Positions 33,337 to 41,866 of a stretch of 64,000 nucleotides of DNA are shown piece after piece (position 1 is the stretch's first letter; each line of letters starts with the position of its first letter). The notes under the pieces were generated by a model, which saw nothing but the letters and a program-made list of their open reading frames with translations, ran no database searches and was not told the origin of the DNA. The stretch is from positions 3,100,001 to 3,164,000 of the forward strand of contig NZ_JBEGII010000001.1 of NCBI RefSeq assembly GCF_040675875.1, written 5' to 3'. The position numbers and the translations under genes were made by a program. This stretch comes from Microbacterium sp. LWO12-1.2 (GTDB lineage Bacteria; Actinomycetota; Actinomycetes; Actinomycetales; Microbacteriaceae).

Positions 33337-33750
33337 TCAGGCGCGTCGTGACGGCATCCGTTCGGGGAGCAGCAGCACGGCACCCAGCAGCAGGCTGACC
33401 CCCAGGGCGACCATCACGCCGATCACGGATGCCGGTGACATGTGCTCGAGGTGCAGCGCGTGGTACGCGAAGTGCAACAGCCCGAACACGGTCCAGGCGA
33501 TGCCGAGGATGCGGAAGACGACCTCGTTCCGCCAGATCAGTCCGCCGATGCTGGCCGCGGCGAGCGCCAGGTACATGGCACCGACATCGCGGATCAGGTG
33601 CTCGTTGTAGGGCCCGTCGACCGAGACCCACGAGCCGAGCACACCGGGGAACGAGTCGTAGAAGCCGGCGGAGGCGAAGTACGCCCATCCGCCGACGAAG
33701 AGTCCGAGCGCGGCCGAAGCGGAGAGGGCGAGGATGTGGAGTCGTCTCAT
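33337..33750 (-). CDS. Small four-helix membrane protein, unknown function
   Basis: The 137-aa product has four hydrophobic helices (about 5-25, 52-72, 80-100, 108-128) and ends in the basic tail ERMPSRRA. GGWAYFASAGFYDSFPG after the first helix is a pattern of DoxX/DUF4345-like small membrane proteins. The ATG at 33750 is the first Met of a hydrophobic N-terminus; longer frames overlap the regulator upstream. It converges with pnuC with only three bases between stops. No function can be assigned. Confidence 0.7.
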   Translation of the reverse strand: MRRLHILALSASAALGLFVGGWAYFASAGFYDSFPGVLGSWVSVDGPYNEHLIRDVGAMYLALAAASIGGLIWRNEVVFRILGIAWTVFGLLHFAYHALHLEHMSPASVIGVMVALGVSLLLGAVLLLPERMPSRRA

Positions 33751-33818
33751 ACCCGGATGACGATGCAGCGGCCGGCATCGTGAGGCGGCGGCATCCGGTT
33801 CGGGAGGGCGCACTCCCG

Positions 33819-34664
33819 TCAGGACGAGAGCGTTCGCGGGCTGAGCGCCGAGAGCAGCCGCAGCTTCTCCTGACTCTCCGAACCTGGCACTGCGGTGTAG
33901 ACGAGCAGTGCGTGGGACTGCTCCGGATCGAGCAGGCTCTGGCAGGTGAGTTCGAGCGGCCCGAGCTCGGCGTGCACGAAGTGCTTCGTCGCGCGGGGCC
34001 GCAGACCCACCTCGTGCCGATCCCAGAGCTCCCGGAACTCGGCGCTGCGCGGGAGCAGCGCCTCGACGAACTCCGCGGCGCGCGACCCGCTCCCCCTCCG
34101 CGCACTGACCTCTCGCAGACCCGAGACCCACAGCCGGGAGAGGAAGTCGTGCTCTTCCTCGGCATACAGCGCCCGCGTGCGTGGATCACTGAACCAGCGA
34201 TATCCGAGGCTCCGTTCCGGTCCACGGATGCCGGCGGTGTCGCCCGTGAGCGCGACTCCCAGAGGTGTCTGGCGCAGGGTCTCCCCGAGCTCGGTCACGA
34301 TCTCCGCCGGAGTGTCCTGCAGACGGTCGAGGATCCGCAGCATGCCGGGGCTGACGTGCTCGCTCGCCCCTCCGCGCGCCGGCGGCTGATGTCCGGCCAG
34401 GCGGAACAGGTGGTCGCGCTCGTCGACCGTGAGGTGCAGGCCCTGGGCGATGGAGGCGAGCATCTGCGCCGAAGGCAGTGGCCCGTCGCCGCGCTCCAGG
34501 CGGGCGTAGTAGTCCGCCGACATGTGGCTGAGAGCGGCGACCTCCTCGCGCCGCAGACCCTCGGTGCGCCGCCGCTGACCACGGCCCAGCCCCACGTCCT
34601 CGGGCTGAAGGCTGTCGCGGCGCAGACGCAGGAAACCCGCCAGGGCCGCTCTGTCGATCGCCAT
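33819..34664 (-). CDS. XRE-type regulator with MmyB-like ligand-binding domain
   Basis: The 281-aa protein has an HTH (RRTEGLRREEVAALSHMSADYYARLERGDGPLPSAQMLASIAQGL) and a C-terminal MmyB-like domain that resembles a PAS fold and often binds fatty-acid-like ligands. Many actinobacteria pair this family divergently with a short-chain dehydrogenase, and here it is divergent from the SDR at 34789. It is the likely regulator of that gene. The 124-base gap shows no strong palindrome by eye. Confidence 0.88.
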   Translation of the reverse strand: MAIDRAALAGFLRLRRDSLQPEDVGLGRGQRRRTEGLRREEVAALSHMSADYYARLERGDGPLPSAQMLASIAQGLHLTVDERDHLFRLAGHQPPARGGASEHVSPGMLRILDRLQDTPAEIVTELGETLRQTPLGVALTGDTAGIRGPERSLGYRWFSDPRTRALYAEEEHDFLSRLWVSGLREVSARRGSGSRAAEFVEALLPRSAEFRELWDRHEVGLRPRATKHFVHAELGPLELTCQSLLDPEQSHALLVYTAVPGSESQEKLRLLSALSPRTLSS

Positions 34665-34788
34665 CTCATCTCCTCGCTGTGCCGATCACGATCCTCGCAC
34701 CGTCGCGGTGCGCGCATCCACTGCATGAGGAGTCCTGGATGCGGTCGCGGCAGGCACACATGCTGGAGGCGACCCTCGAAGGAGCATC

Positions 34789-35730
34789 ATGACGCGCAGC
34801 ATCATCGACATCGACATCCCGTCCCTCACCGGAAAGACGGCCGTGGTCACCGGCGGCAGCGACGGGATCGGGCTGCGCATCGCGACGCGGCTCGCCCAGG
34901 CCGGAGCGGAGATCGTGCTCCCCGTGCGCAACGCCCAGAAGGGCGCGGCGGCGGCGGCCGGCATCCGCGAAGCCGTCCCGCATGCCCGAGTCCGCACCGC
35001 CCCGCTCGACCTCTCGTCACTGGAGTCCATCGCCGCCTTCGGCGAAACCATGAACGCCGATGCGCAGCCGGTGCATCTGTTGATCAACAATGCGGGCGTG
35101 ATGACGCCGCCCTCCCGGCAGACGACCACCGATGGGTTCGAACTGCAGTTCGGCACGAACCACCTCGGTCACGTCGCGCTCGTCGCGCACCTGCTTCCCG
35201 TGCTTCGGGCTGGTCGCGCACGGGTGACGTCGCAGGTGAGCGTCGCGGCGAGCAGCGGACGCATCAACTGGTCCGACCTGCAGTGGGAGCGGTCATACGA
35301 CGGCATGCGCGCCTACCGTCAGTCGAAGATCGCCTTCGGGCTGTTCGGCCTCGAACTCGACCGTCAGAGCGAAGTGCACGGCTGGGGCATCACGAGCAAC
35401 CTGTCGCACCCGGGTGTCGCTCCGACGAGCCTGCTGGCGGCGCGGCCGGAACTCGGGCGTGCCACCGACACCCTCGAGGTGCGGGTGATCCGGTGGGCTT
35501 CCGCGCGCGGACTGATCGTCGGCACTCCCGAGAGCGCGGCACTCCCTGCCCTCATGAGTGCCACCGCGCCGGAATCACGCGGCGGGCGACTGTACGGGCC
35601 CCGCGGCGCCGGCCACGTGGGCGGGGCGCCCGCGGAACAGCGGCTCTACGCACCACTCACGAACGGAGAGGATGCGTCGCGGATCTGGCAGATCTCGGAG
35701 GAACTGGTCGGCGTGACGTTCCCGCGATGA
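34789..35730 (+). CDS. SDR-family oxidoreductase under the XRE regulator
   Basis: The 313-aa protein has TGGSDGIGLRIA, LINNAGVM, FGTNHLGH and the active-site YRQSK, as in retinol dehydrogenase/WW-oxidoreductase-like SDRs. The Ser of the catalytic triad lies in VSVAASSG. The length exceeds classical SDRs by about 60 residues because of an extended C-terminal substrate region. AAGGAG lies five bases before the ATG. The substrate is unknown; many homologues are controlled by the divergent XRE/MmyB protein. Confidence 0.87.
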   Translation: MTRSIIDIDIPSLTGKTAVVTGGSDGIGLRIATRLAQAGAEIVLPVRNAQKGAAAAAGIREAVPHARVRTAPLDLSSLESIAAFGETMNADAQPVHLLINNAGVMTPPSRQTTTDGFELQFGTNHLGHVALVAHLLPVLRAGRARVTSQVSVAASSGRINWSDLQWERSYDGMRAYRQSKIAFGLFGLELDRQSEVHGWGITSNLSHPGVAPTSLLAARPELGRATDTLEVRVIRWASARGLIVGTPESAALPALMSATAPESRGGRLYGPRGAGHVGGAPAEQRLYAPLTNGEDASRIWQISEELVGVTFPR

Positions 35731-35739
35731 GCGGCTCGC

Positions 35740-35919
35740 TCAGTCGTCGCTGCGGCTGAACACCGAACGCAGGAAGAAGAACACGCCGGCGGCGACCACC
35801 AGCACGATGGCCAGCTTCGCGATGAACCACAGCACCGAGAAGAGCGCACTGACCAGCCACCACGCGATCACCACGGCGAGGACGACACCGACGACGGTCC
35901 AGAGCGAGTTCTTGGTCAT
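35740..35919 (-). CDS. Small 59-aa single-helix membrane protein
   Basis: A short frame reads MTKNSLWTVVGVVLAVVIAW and continues as one or two hydrophobic helices to RSVFSRSDD and a TGA at 35740. Codon use is as in its neighbours and the C-terminus is charged, as expected for a real small membrane protein. It sits 26 bases downstream of the ABC ATPase stop on the same strand, so it may belong to the end of that operon. No function is known; hydrophobic proteins of this size are easily missed. Confidence 0.6.
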   Translation of the reverse strand: MTKNSLWTVVGVVLAVVIAWWLVSALFSVLWFIAKLAIVLVVAAGVFFFLRSVFSRSDD

Positions 35920-35945
35920 GACTCCAGCCTAGGCAGGTCCGAGCC

Positions 35946-36683
35946 TCAGTGCCGCACGCGGGAGAGGAACTCGGCGGTCGCGGCCTGCTGCGGGGCATCG
36001 AACACCTGCGATGGGGGCCCCTGCTCGACGATGACGCCGTGCTCGAGGAACACGATGCGGTCGCCGACCTCACGCGCGAACGACATCTCGTGCGTGGCCA
36101 TGACGATCGTCGAACCGCGCTCCTTCAGCGTGCGGACGAGGTCGAGCACCTCACCCACCAGCTGCGGGTCGAGTGCGCTCGTGATCTCATCGAGCAGCAG
36201 CACCTCGGGCTCGGTGAGAATTGCGCGCACGATCGCCACGCGCTGCTGCTGGCCGCCGGAGAGCCGATCGGGGTACTCGTCGGCCTTGGCGCCCAGCCCG
36301 AGGGTCTCGAGCAGCTCGCGTCCGCGCGCGCGGGCATCCGCCTTCGACATGCCGTGCACGCGTCGAGCCGCAAGGGTGACGTTGTCGAGCACGGTGAGAT
36401 GCGGGAACAGGTTGAAGTGCTGGAACACCACGCCGATGCGGGCGCGCACACCGTCGGCATCCACGCGTGGGTCGGTGATGTCTTCACCCGACAGGAAGAT
36501 CTGCCCGTCGTCGACGCGCTCGATCAGGTTCATGGTCTTGAGCAGCGTGGACTTGCCCGACCCGGATGCTCCGATCAGCACGACGACCTCATGCGCGTCG
36601 ACCGAGAGATCGACGCCACGCAGCACGTCGTGGTCGCCGAAGCGCTTGCGCACTCCCCTGGCTTCGATCACAGGAACGGTCAT
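35946..36683 (-). CDS. Polar amino-acid-type ABC importer, ATPase
   Basis: The 245-aa GlnQ-like ATPase has Walker A GASGSGKST, Q-loop VFQHFNLFPH, signature LSGGQQQRVAI, Walker B VLLLDEITSALDP and the switch His in ATHEMSFA. The ATG at 36683 overlaps the permease stop as ATGA. It energises import with the permease and binding protein directly upstream. The substrate is predicted from context to relate to homocysteine or nucleoside metabolism, but amino acids are the family norm. Confidence 0.93.
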   Translation of the reverse strand: MTVPVIEARGVRKRFGDHDVLRGVDLSVDAHEVVVLIGASGSGKSTLLKTMNLIERVDDGQIFLSGEDITDPRVDADGVRARIGVVFQHFNLFPHLTVLDNVTLAARRVHGMSKADARARGRELLETLGLGAKADEYPDRLSGGQQQRVAIVRAILTEPEVLLLDEITSALDPQLVGEVLDLVRTLKERGSTIVMATHEMSFAREVGDRIVFLEHGVIVEQGPPSQVFDAPQQAATAEFLSRVRH

Positions 36684-37546
36684 ACGACTCCTCCGGCCTG
36701 CTCGCGCTTGTTGAGGCGTGCCGTGACGACATCGGTCAGTCGGATCATCGGCCAGCTCAGGATGATGAACATCAGCCCGGCGACGACGTAGGGCGTGAAG
36801 TTGTAGCTCTCCGCGACCTGCAGCTGCGCGGCGCGCACGGCATCGACGGCGCCCAGCACCGAGATCAGGCCGACATCCTTCTGCATCGACACGAAGTCGT
36901 TCATGAGTGCGGGAACGACCTTGCGCACGCCCTGCGGGATCACGACGATCCGCAGGGTCTGACCGTGCGAGAGACCGAGCGAGCGGGCGGCGACACGCTG
37001 CGACGGGTGCACCGCCTCCATCCCGGCGCGCAGCACCTCGGCGACGTACGCGGAGTAGGTGATCACCAGCGCGATGGTTCCCCAGAACACGGCGGGCATG
37101 CGGGGGAAGATCATCAGCGCGGGGATGCCGAAACCGACGAGGTACAGCACGATCAGCAGCGGCACCCCGCGGAAGAAGTCGGTGTAGGCCGCGGCGAGCG
37201 CACGGAGCGGGAAGAAGACCGGTCCACGCAGCGAGCGCATCGTGGCGAGGAGCGTGCCGAGGATCGCGACGCACACCGCCGCGATCACGAGCACCAGGAG
37301 GTTGAGGAGCAGACCCTGGAAGATCGGGCCGATGCTCTTGATCGCGACCTGCGGATCGAAGAACGTCTCGCGGACGATCGCCCATCCCGGGGTGTTGACG
37401 ACGACCGCGATCAGCACTCCGGCGAGCAGCACGCTGCTGCCCAATGCGATCAGGACCGACTTCTTCGTCGCCCGGCGCCGCAGAGCGCGGCGTGACAGCT
37501 CGAGCTGGCTCGGCTGCCACTCCGCCTCGACGGTTTGCGAGGTCAC
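36680..37546 (-). CDS. Polar amino-acid-type ABC importer, permease
   Basis: The 288-aa HisM/GlnP-type permease has five to six helices and the ATPase-contact EAA loop (EVLRAGMEAVHPSQRVAARSLGLSHGQTLRIVVIPQ). GTG at 37546 overlaps the binding-protein stop as GTGA. A cytoplasmic N-terminal extension of about 35 residues rich in Arg precedes the first helix. Only one permease gene exists, so the channel is a homodimer. Confidence 0.92.
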   Translation of the reverse strand: MTSQTVEAEWQPSQLELSRRALRRRATKKSVLIALGSSVLLAGVLIAVVVNTPGWAIVRETFFDPQVAIKSIGPIFQGLLLNLLVLVIAAVCVAILGTLLATMRSLRGPVFFPLRALAAAYTDFFRGVPLLIVLYLVGFGIPALMIFPRMPAVFWGTIALVITYSAYVAEVLRAGMEAVHPSQRVAARSLGLSHGQTLRIVVIPQGVRKVVPALMNDFVSMQKDVGLISVLGAVDAVRAAQLQVAESYNFTPYVVAGLMFIILSWPMIRLTDVVTARLNKREQAGGVV

Positions 37547-38397
37547 TTCAGGACGGGCACGTCGACGGCGTCGCTGAGCCACTTCTGCTGCAGCTCGTCG
37601 AGAGTGCCGTCTTCGCGCAGCGCATCGACGGCCGCGGTGACCGCGGTCGTGAGCGCCGAGCCCTTGGGCAGTACGATGCCGAACTCGTCGCCGCCGTCGC
37701 TCTCGGCGAACTGGCCGGTGACCACGCCATCGTCGAGCTGGGCGCCCACCACGTAGAACGCGCCGGGCAGGTCGGTGATCATGGCGTCGATCTGGCCACC
37801 CTTGAGGGCGAGCACCACGTCGTCGACCGAGTTGAAGACGCTGAGGTTGCCTTCGCCGAGCTGCGCCTTGGCGACCGTGTAGCTGGTGGTACCGCTGGCG
37901 ACGCCGACTGTGACCTTCTTGAGCTCATCGATCGTGGTCGCCGACGCGGCGGGAGAGTCGCCCTCAGCCACGACCGCCTGAGTGGTCGTGTAGTACGGCG
38001 AGGAGAAATCCACGGCCTTCTTGCGGTCGTCGGTGATCGAGAACTGCTGGAGGTTGATGTCCCAGTCCTTCGGTCCCGGCGCGATCGCGCCGTCGAACGT
38101 GGTGCGTACCCACACGATGTCGTCAGCCGAGAAGCCGAGCTGCTCGGCGACGGCGTTCGCGACCGCACCTTCGAAGCCCTCGCCGTTGGAGGGGTCGTCG
38201 TCGACGAACCACGGCTCGTAGTTGGGTTCGCCGGTCGCGATGGTGAGCTTGCCCTCGGTCACCGTCTGCAAGGTCCCATCCGACGATTCGGTGCCGGCAT
38301 CAGTCGAGGTGGACGGGCTGCACGCGGCGAGCGAGGCGACGACAGCGATGGCCGCGACCGCGGTGGCGGCACGACGAAGCGAGGGGGCGAAGGGCAC
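37543..38397 (-). CDS. ABC importer substrate-binding lipoprotein
   Basis: The 284-aa family 3 solute-binding protein has a signal peptide ending in a lipobox (VVASLAACSPS), then LTIATGEPNYEPWF, GFEGAVANAVAEQLG, DDRKKAVDFSSPYY and VTVGVASGTTSY, the order found in amino-acid-binding proteins. GTG at 38397 is chosen for its AGGAG five bases upstream; longer frames lack a signal peptide at the N-terminus. The ligand pocket is not decidable from sequence. It follows the cupin gene by 31 bases in the same operon. Confidence 0.9.
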   Translation of the reverse strand: MPFAPSLRRAATAVAAIAVVASLAACSPSTSTDAGTESSDGTLQTVTEGKLTIATGEPNYEPWFVDDDPSNGEGFEGAVANAVAEQLGFSADDIVWVRTTFDGAIAPGPKDWDINLQQFSITDDRKKAVDFSSPYYTTTQAVVAEGDSPAASATTIDELKKVTVGVASGTTSYTVAKAQLGEGNLSVFNSVDDVVLALKGGQIDAMITDLPGAFYVVGAQLDDGVVTGQFAESDGGDEFGIVLPKGSALTTAVTAAVDALREDGTLDELQQKWLSDAVDVPVLK

Positions 38398-38428
38398 GGC
38401 GACTCCTGTGCGAAGAAGGACGGGTTGG

Positions 38429-38857
38429 TTACAGAGTAGGTGATGCGGCGAGTCGCCAATCAGCGAAGTCGAAACCTGGGGAAACGACGCACGAGACGAG
38501 TACTTCCGCATCATCGAGCGGGCGGGCCGCCTGCCAGACCCCGGCGGGCACGAGCACCTGGGCGGCGTGCTTCGGACCGAGAATGACCGTGGACGCGGAG
38601 CCCGGTTCGGCACCGTCCCCGCCGAGGCTGAGTTCGAGGCTGCCCGGCCCGTGCCACAACCACATCTCGTCGCTCATGACCACATGCCACTCGCTCCGCT
38701 CAGAAGGCAGCAAGAGGTAGTGGATGCAGGTGGCGGCGGGGCGCACGCCGTTCGACGTCTCGACGGGGTGCGGGCTCGTCCACGTGCGGCGGAACCAGCC
38801 GCCCTCCGGGTGGGCGGCGAGGTCGAGGCGTTCGGCGGTGGCGGGGCGCTGGGTCAT
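38429..38857 (-). CDS. DUF985 cupin-fold protein
   Basis: The 142-aa cupin has LDLAAHPEGGWFRRTWTSP, TCIHYLLLPSERSEWHVVMSDEMWLWHGPGSLEL and a late VVSPGFDFADWRL, the pattern of the DUF985 family, whose members bind sugars or nucleotides in structural studies but lack a firm function. Metal-binding His residues are reduced compared with canonical cupins. The start overlaps the upstream amidohydrolase stop as ATGA, so it is part of the SAH-linked operon. Confidence 0.85.
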   Translation of the reverse strand: MTQRPATAERLDLAAHPEGGWFRRTWTSPHPVETSNGVRPAATCIHYLLLPSERSEWHVVMSDEMWLWHGPGSLELSLGGDGAEPGSASTVILGPKHAAQVLVPAGVWQAARPLDDAEVLVSCVVSPGFDFADWRLAASPTL

Positions 38858-40167
38858 CGGACTCCTCGGGATTCGGTGGTGAGGGCGGAGGTGTCGAACG
38901 AGGCGGCGGCGTAGCGGATCTCGCCTGCGACGACCGTCGCCGCGGCACGACCGGCGCCGTGCTCGACGAGGTCAGCCACGGCATCCTCCCCTGCCGGCAC
39001 GTCGAAGAACGTCAGGTCGGCCAGGGCCCCGACGGCGAGGTATCCGGTGCGGTCGGGGCCGACATCGATGCCCATCGCGTGCGCACCGCCGAGGGTGGCT
39101 GCGCCGAGCAGCCGGGCGTGCAGGTCGCGGTCGGTGTATCCCTGCGAGCGTGCGATGCGAGCGAGCGCGGCGACATCGGCCAGCACGTCGAGCGACGGAC
39201 TCGACGACAGGGAGTCCGTTCCGACGGCGATGGGACTTCCCTCGCGCAGATAGGCGGCGATCGGGGGCTCTTCGAGTCCGATCACGGCGTTCGACCGCGG
39301 GCACAGGGCCACGGTCGTGCGGCGCTCCCGCAGCACAGCGCGGTCGCGAGCGCTCATGTACACACCGTGGGCGATGTGGCAGTCGGGCCCGAGCACCCCG
39401 AGCTGATCGACGAACTCGGTGGCGCTGGTGCCGAATCCGGCGTCGCGCAGTGCCTGGAAGCTGGCGAGCCCGGCGGTGTGCCACGCCTGCGGATGCTCGT
39501 GGGCGAACTCGCTCTCGAACGCAGCCTCGCCGAGGTGGATATGGATGCGGCCGCCCCGCTCGCGCACGATGTCGGGGATCTCGAGCAGCGGCTCGATGTC
39601 GAGCGAGTACGGGGCATGCGGCGAGAGCCCGGTACCCGGTGGAGTCGGGAGTGCGTCCAACGCCTGCTCGACCTGCGCGCGTCCGGTGCGGGCCCAGTCG
39701 GCGTTGGTCCAGCTCATCACCTCCCAGTAGGTGATGCCGTGCAGCCGTGCATCGTGCAGCGCAGTCGCGGCGGAACGGTCGGTGACGACGTCCGCCACGG
39801 CGGTCGTGCCGAAGCGCAGCGCCTGCTGGGCGCCGGCCGCGGCATCCGCCGCCCAATCACGGCCGGCCTCGTAGACCGGATCGAACGCCCGCACCCAGTC
39901 GTCGAAGCCGTCGTACTGACCTCGACCCACCTCTGCCATGCCGGTGTACTGCAAATGGGTGTGCGCGTTCACCAGCCCAGGAGTGAGAACACCCGGCCAG
40001 TGGATCTCGATCGCCGCGATGCCGCGCTCGGACAGTGAACGGAGCACCCACGCGCGCTCACCGACGTGCATGATGCGCCCATCGCGCACCGCGACCGCGC
40101 CATCGGGGATCGCCGGCGCGGTGATCGGCACGACGAGCCCGGCCGAGAAGACGGTGACGGCACTCAT
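38854..40167 (-). CDS. Amidohydrolase, MTA/SAH deaminase-like
   Basis: The 437-aa metal-dependent hydrolase has NAHTHLQYTGM (metal His pair), GLSPHAPYS, RIHIHLGEAAFE and the metal Asp in VGTDSLSSSPSLD, as in 5-methylthioadenosine/S-adenosylhomocysteine deaminases and related aminohydrolases (TrzN/AtzB group, aminofutalosine deaminase). It is coupled to an adenosylhomocysteinase homologue by an ATGA overlap, which favours an adenosine-containing substrate. The ATG at 40167 begins the usual leading strand VTVFSAGLVVP. Other purine or aminofutalosine substrates stay possible. Confidence 0.82.
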   Translation of the reverse strand: MSAVTVFSAGLVVPITAPAIPDGAVAVRDGRIMHVGERAWVLRSLSERGIAAIEIHWPGVLTPGLVNAHTHLQYTGMAEVGRGQYDGFDDWVRAFDPVYEAGRDWAADAAAGAQQALRFGTTAVADVVTDRSAATALHDARLHGITYWEVMSWTNADWARTGRAQVEQALDALPTPPGTGLSPHAPYSLDIEPLLEIPDIVRERGGRIHIHLGEAAFESEFAHEHPQAWHTAGLASFQALRDAGFGTSATEFVDQLGVLGPDCHIAHGVYMSARDRAVLRERRTTVALCPRSNAVIGLEEPPIAAYLREGSPIAVGTDSLSSSPSLDVLADVAALARIARSQGYTDRDLHARLLGAATLGGAHAMGIDVGPDRTGYLAVGALADLTFFDVPAGEDAVADLVEHGAGRAAATVVAGEIRYAAASFDTSALTTESRGVR

Positions 40168-41633
40168 GCCTTCGCTCCGACGAATCGCGGCGAACGCCAC
40201 TCCCGTTGCGCCTGGACCTGCGCGCGACCGAGCTCGTCGATGCACTCGCCCCGCGCGAGGAGCGCAGCCTCGGCGATCTCCCGATCGGCGGCGGCCGGGA
40301 AGGCATGCACGCCCGGAGGAAGCGTCGACGTGAGCAGGTGTTCGACGGCGCGCAACTGCACGGCGAACGACAGGTCCATGATCTCGATCGGGTTGCCCTC
40401 CCCCGCAGCGAGGTTCACGCAGCCGCCCCGCGCGATCAGCAGAGCACCGTCGCCCGCACGCTCCACGAAGGGAGAGGTCGCGCCCCCGACTCCGACGTAG
40501 GGTCGCAGGCTCTCGAGGTCGACGTCGACCTCGTGCGGCACCCCACCCGCGACCGCGACGATCGCCGCTGTGGCGACGATGCCGGCGTCGATCGTGTGCG
40601 GAGCGCCGGTCGCCGAGATCACGAGCGCGCCGGGCGCCGACTCGCGCAGCGGTGCGACGGCGTATCCGTCATGCGCCGCGCGCAGAGCCCGTACCGGATC
40701 AGCCTCGGCCACAGCGACCCGCACACCGAGCGCAGCGAGGTGCGCGGCGACGCCTTCGCCGACGGGACCGTAGCCGACCACGACAGCCGGCTGATCGCGC
40801 AGACCGATGCCGACCGAGTCGAGAGCATCGGCGATCGCGAAAACACACGACTGGCCGGTGCCGTAACGGTTGTCGAAGGAGGTCTTGGTCGGCGCATCGT
40901 TCACCGCGATGACCGGGATCTCGAGCACGCCTTCGCTCTGCATCAGTCGCAGCGGAGTGAGTCCGCTCGTGGTCTCCTCTGCCGCCCCCCGCAGACCCGT
41001 GGCGAGTCCTTCCTCATGCGCGAGTCGGATCAGGTGCGAACCGTCGTCGAGCAGCAGATCGAAGCCGCTGCGCAGGAAGGCGACGGCAGCCGCGCGTTCT
41101 GCGGCACCGGAGAGGTCGGGATCGCCATCCACCGCGATCCCACGCGCCCGGAGGACCGCGGCGACCTCGACGTCGATCTCGTCCGGGTGGGCGTACACGA
41201 CGACCTCGGCACCGGCGTCACGCAGCAACAGGGCGAGCTGAGCGGTCTTCGGTTCGAGCACCATGGCGATACCGATCCGCACGCCGCGCACCGTGCCTCT
41301 CTCGCGCAGTCCGCCGGCCCACTCGGTGGAGACCCGCATGTGATGACCGGCCAGGTCCACGCGCTTCTCCGCGCTGTCGCGCACCGGCAGCGGGTGCCCG
41401 TCGAGCAGGATGTCGACCGTGCCCCCAGGGACGAAGACCACGCCGCCGTCACCCAGATGGGCTCCGAGAGAGGTGAGCATCAGGCGCAGCGCCTCGGCGA
41501 CGGCATCCGTCCCGGCCACGGAGAAACTCCGGCCGGAGACGAGCAGATTGGTCTCGCGGGCGAAACGGCGTACGAGCCGCTCCGCGGTCGTGGTCGCGTC
41601 GTTCACTCGTTCAGCGTAGACGCCCGCGGACAT
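40164..41633 (-). CDS. S-adenosyl-L-homocysteine hydrolase family protein
   Basis: The 489-aa protein has the SAHH segments EETTSGLTPLRLMQSEGVLEIPVIAVNDAPTKTSFDNRYGTGQS and the NAD fold [30 protein letters not shown]. Canonical enzymes have KSKFDNLYGCRES and GDVGKGCA, so this is a divergent member. Its N-terminal domain is also unusual, with a beta-rich stretch (VFVPGGTVDILLDGHPLPV) before the substrate domain. AAGGGA precedes the ATG. It leads an operon with an amidohydrolase, a cupin and an ABC importer, so it may act on a modified nucleoside rather than on SAH. Confidence 0.82.
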   Translation of the reverse strand: MSAGVYAERVNDATTTAERLVRRFARETNLLVSGRSFSVAGTDAVAEALRLMLTSLGAHLGDGGVVFVPGGTVDILLDGHPLPVRDSAEKRVDLAGHHMRVSTEWAGGLRERGTVRGVRIGIAMVLEPKTAQLALLLRDAGAEVVVYAHPDEIDVEVAAVLRARGIAVDGDPDLSGAAERAAAVAFLRSGFDLLLDDGSHLIRLAHEEGLATGLRGAAEETTSGLTPLRLMQSEGVLEIPVIAVNDAPTKTSFDNRYGTGQSCVFAIADALDSVGIGLRDQPAVVVGYGPVGEGVAAHLAALGVRVAVAEADPVRALRAAHDGYAVAPLRESAPGALVISATGAPHTIDAGIVATAAIVAVAGGVPHEVDVDLESLRPYVGVGGATSPFVERAGDGALLIARGGCVNLAAGEGNPIEIMDLSFAVQLRAVEHLLTSTLPPGVHAFPAAADREIAEAALLARGECIDELGRAQVQAQREWRSPRFVGAKA

Positions 41634-41686
41634 CGCGCGTTCCCTTCATAAGAACCCCAGGTCAGAAGGGGTGGTTAAGCATTCTG

Positions 41687-41738
41687 TTATCTCACGCTGA
41701 GAAATCGAACTAGCTGCTTATGCACCCCGACGAGATAA
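41687..41738. promoter_or_regulatory. Inverted TTATCTC/GAGATAA pair between divergent operons
   Basis: TTATCTC (41687-41693) and GAGATAA (41732-41738) face each other across 38 bases in an AT-rich stretch of the 233-base gap between the SAHH operon and the peptide-type importer operon. Separated half-sites could belong to a LysR- or other dimeric regulator acting on both promoters. The rest of the gap shows no gene or riboswitch-like structure that I can recognise. Confidence 0.3.
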
Positions 41739-41866
41739 TCAATCACGAAAGGTCTTGTCCCACTCAGACCTTCACACCCGACGAGCAACGGAGCCGTCGA
41801 TGATGACGTTCCGTGCTTCGTGACATTCGAGCGATGGTGCGCCCTGCACCATGGAAGGACTCTGTC

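Noticed and set aside
41634..41866. SAH or other riboswitch in front of the SAHH-type gene
   Set aside because: I looked for a conserved pseudoknot-like leader and saw only an AT-rich gap with one inverted pair. Nothing supports a riboswitch call.
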